Source: an uncultured beta proteobacterium (GTDB lineage Bacteria > Pseudomonadota > Gammaproteobacteria > Burkholderiales > Burkholderiaceae_C). Taken from it: 15,696 nucleotides of DNA. The DNA lies in contig CAISIP010000545.1 of assembly GCA_903885415.1 (NCBI GenBank), positions 1-15,696 of the forward strand, given 5' to 3'. The notes beneath the pieces are model-generated. The model ran no database searches, had not been told where the DNA came from, and saw only the letters and a program-made list of their open reading frames with translations. Below are positions 15,179-15,696 of this stretch, piece by piece; within the stretch, counting starts at the first letter, position 1; each line of letters opens with the position of its first letter. The position numbers and the translations under genes were made by a program.

Positions 15179-15696
15179 GCCGCCAGCGCCTGCACGCGCA
15201 GCAGGTCCTCGACCAGGGCCGGCGGCGTCGGCAGTCCGAAGTGCCCGCACAGCTCGGCTATGCGGCGGCGCCAGTCGTGCCGCAGCAGCACTTCGCGCAC
15301 GTTGCAACGGCGCTGGGCTTGCAGCGCGTCGTCGCGGGCCAGCAGTTGCTGCAGCTGATCGCCGGCGTCATGCGGGTCATCGGCCAGTTCAAGGGTCGCG
15401 CCCGGCCAGCACAACATCTCGTCGGCCATGCGCGACAGCGGGCGCTTACCCGCCACCACGCAGCCGGACAGGAGCGACTCCAGCCAGCGGCTGGTCACCA
15501 TCATGGCCCGCGGGCGCTCGCCCTGCGGTTCGACGAACAGGTGAAAGGCCAGCGAGATCTTCGCGCGGTGCAGCAGCTTGAACAGCATGCCGCGCTCGAG
15601 GTGCACGCTGGGCCCACTGATGTTGCCCAGCGGCGAGTGCAGGTACAAGTGCGGTGACGAAGGCGCATGGAAGCGCGCCGAGAAGTGCGCATGGTA
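15166..15696 (-). CDS. Glycosyltransferase C-terminal part (GT4/CgeB-like), 5' end outside the window
   Basis: An open frame of 176 codons enters from the right window edge and ends at TAG 15168-15166; its start lies outside. The segment SRWLESLLSGCVVAGKRPL, followed about 25 residues later by ADDPHDAGDQLQQLLARDD and then RCNVREVLLRHDWRRRIAEL, is the C-terminal helix-loop pattern of GT-B glycosyltransferases of the Glyco_trans_1_2/CgeB type, where the glutamate of WLESL would be the nucleotide-sugar contact. An internal TTG at 15648 would give a 160-codon frame, but the reading frame continues upstream without interruption, so it is probably not the real start. It converges on the ligase-like gene with a 16-base gap, and probably belongs to the same polysaccharide locus, in a second minus-strand unit. 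Full length and fold of the N-terminal half are unknown. Confidence 0.7.
   Translation of the reverse strand, partial: YHAHFSARFHAPSSPHLYLHSPLGNISGPSVHLERGMLFKLLHRAKISLAFHLFVEPQGERPRAMMVTSRWLESLLSGCVVAGKRPLSRMADEMLCWPGATLELADDPHDAGDQLQQLLARDDALQAQRRCNVREVLLRHDWRRRIAELCGHFGLPTPPALVEDLLRVQALAACFA

Overview
The window looks like a chromosomal segment of a high-GC betaproteobacterium, most likely Burkholderiales. This is inferred from the protein types (a Bug-family periplasmic receptor next to a phthalate-dioxygenase-type Rieske oxygenase, then a Wza/Wzx exopolysaccharide locus) and from the strongly GC-biased codon use of the right-hand part. No rRNA, tRNA, CRISPR array or intact mobile element was recognised.

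Left part (about 1-3000), catabolic module. A Bug/TctC-type solute-binding protein gene (minus strand) stands back to back with a broken MarR-family regulator gene and an intact Rieske non-haem iron oxygenase alpha-subunit gene (both plus strand). Two AT-rich palindromes, one beside the regulator remnant and one upstream of the oxygenase, look like operators. The likely theme is capture and ring-hydroxylation of an aromatic carboxylate. No reductase partner and no TctA/TctB membrane partners are in view.

Middle (2993-3737). About 745 bases without a recognisable gene. They hold an octamer tandem repeat, two small hairpins and a few short open frames, and they separate the moderately GC-rich catabolic part from the visibly more GC-rich polysaccharide locus.

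Right part (3738-15696), cell-surface or exopolysaccharide biosynthesis. Eight minus-strand genes are tightly packed, several with 4-base start/stop overlaps, and read from right to left: a Wza-type outer-membrane export lipoprotein; a fusion of a family-2 glycosyltransferase with a hexapeptide-repeat acyltransferase; a GT4; a rhamnosyltransferase-like GT2; a Wzx-like flippase; two more GT4 enzymes; and an integral-membrane acyltransferase-3. A divergent O-antigen ligase/Wzy-like membrane protein starts about 84 bases from the export gene. A further glycosyltransferase, cut by the window edge, converges on it. Together they would assemble an acylated heteropolysaccharide repeat unit on a lipid carrier, flip it, polymerise or ligate it, and export it. 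The initiating phosphoglycosyltransferase and the Wzc/Wzb co-polymerase pair are not in the window.

The most notable points are the GT2-hexapeptide acyltransferase fusion, the decayed MarR regulator with its nearby palindromes, and the compositional junction in the middle. I did not see evidence of a wholly new type of system.
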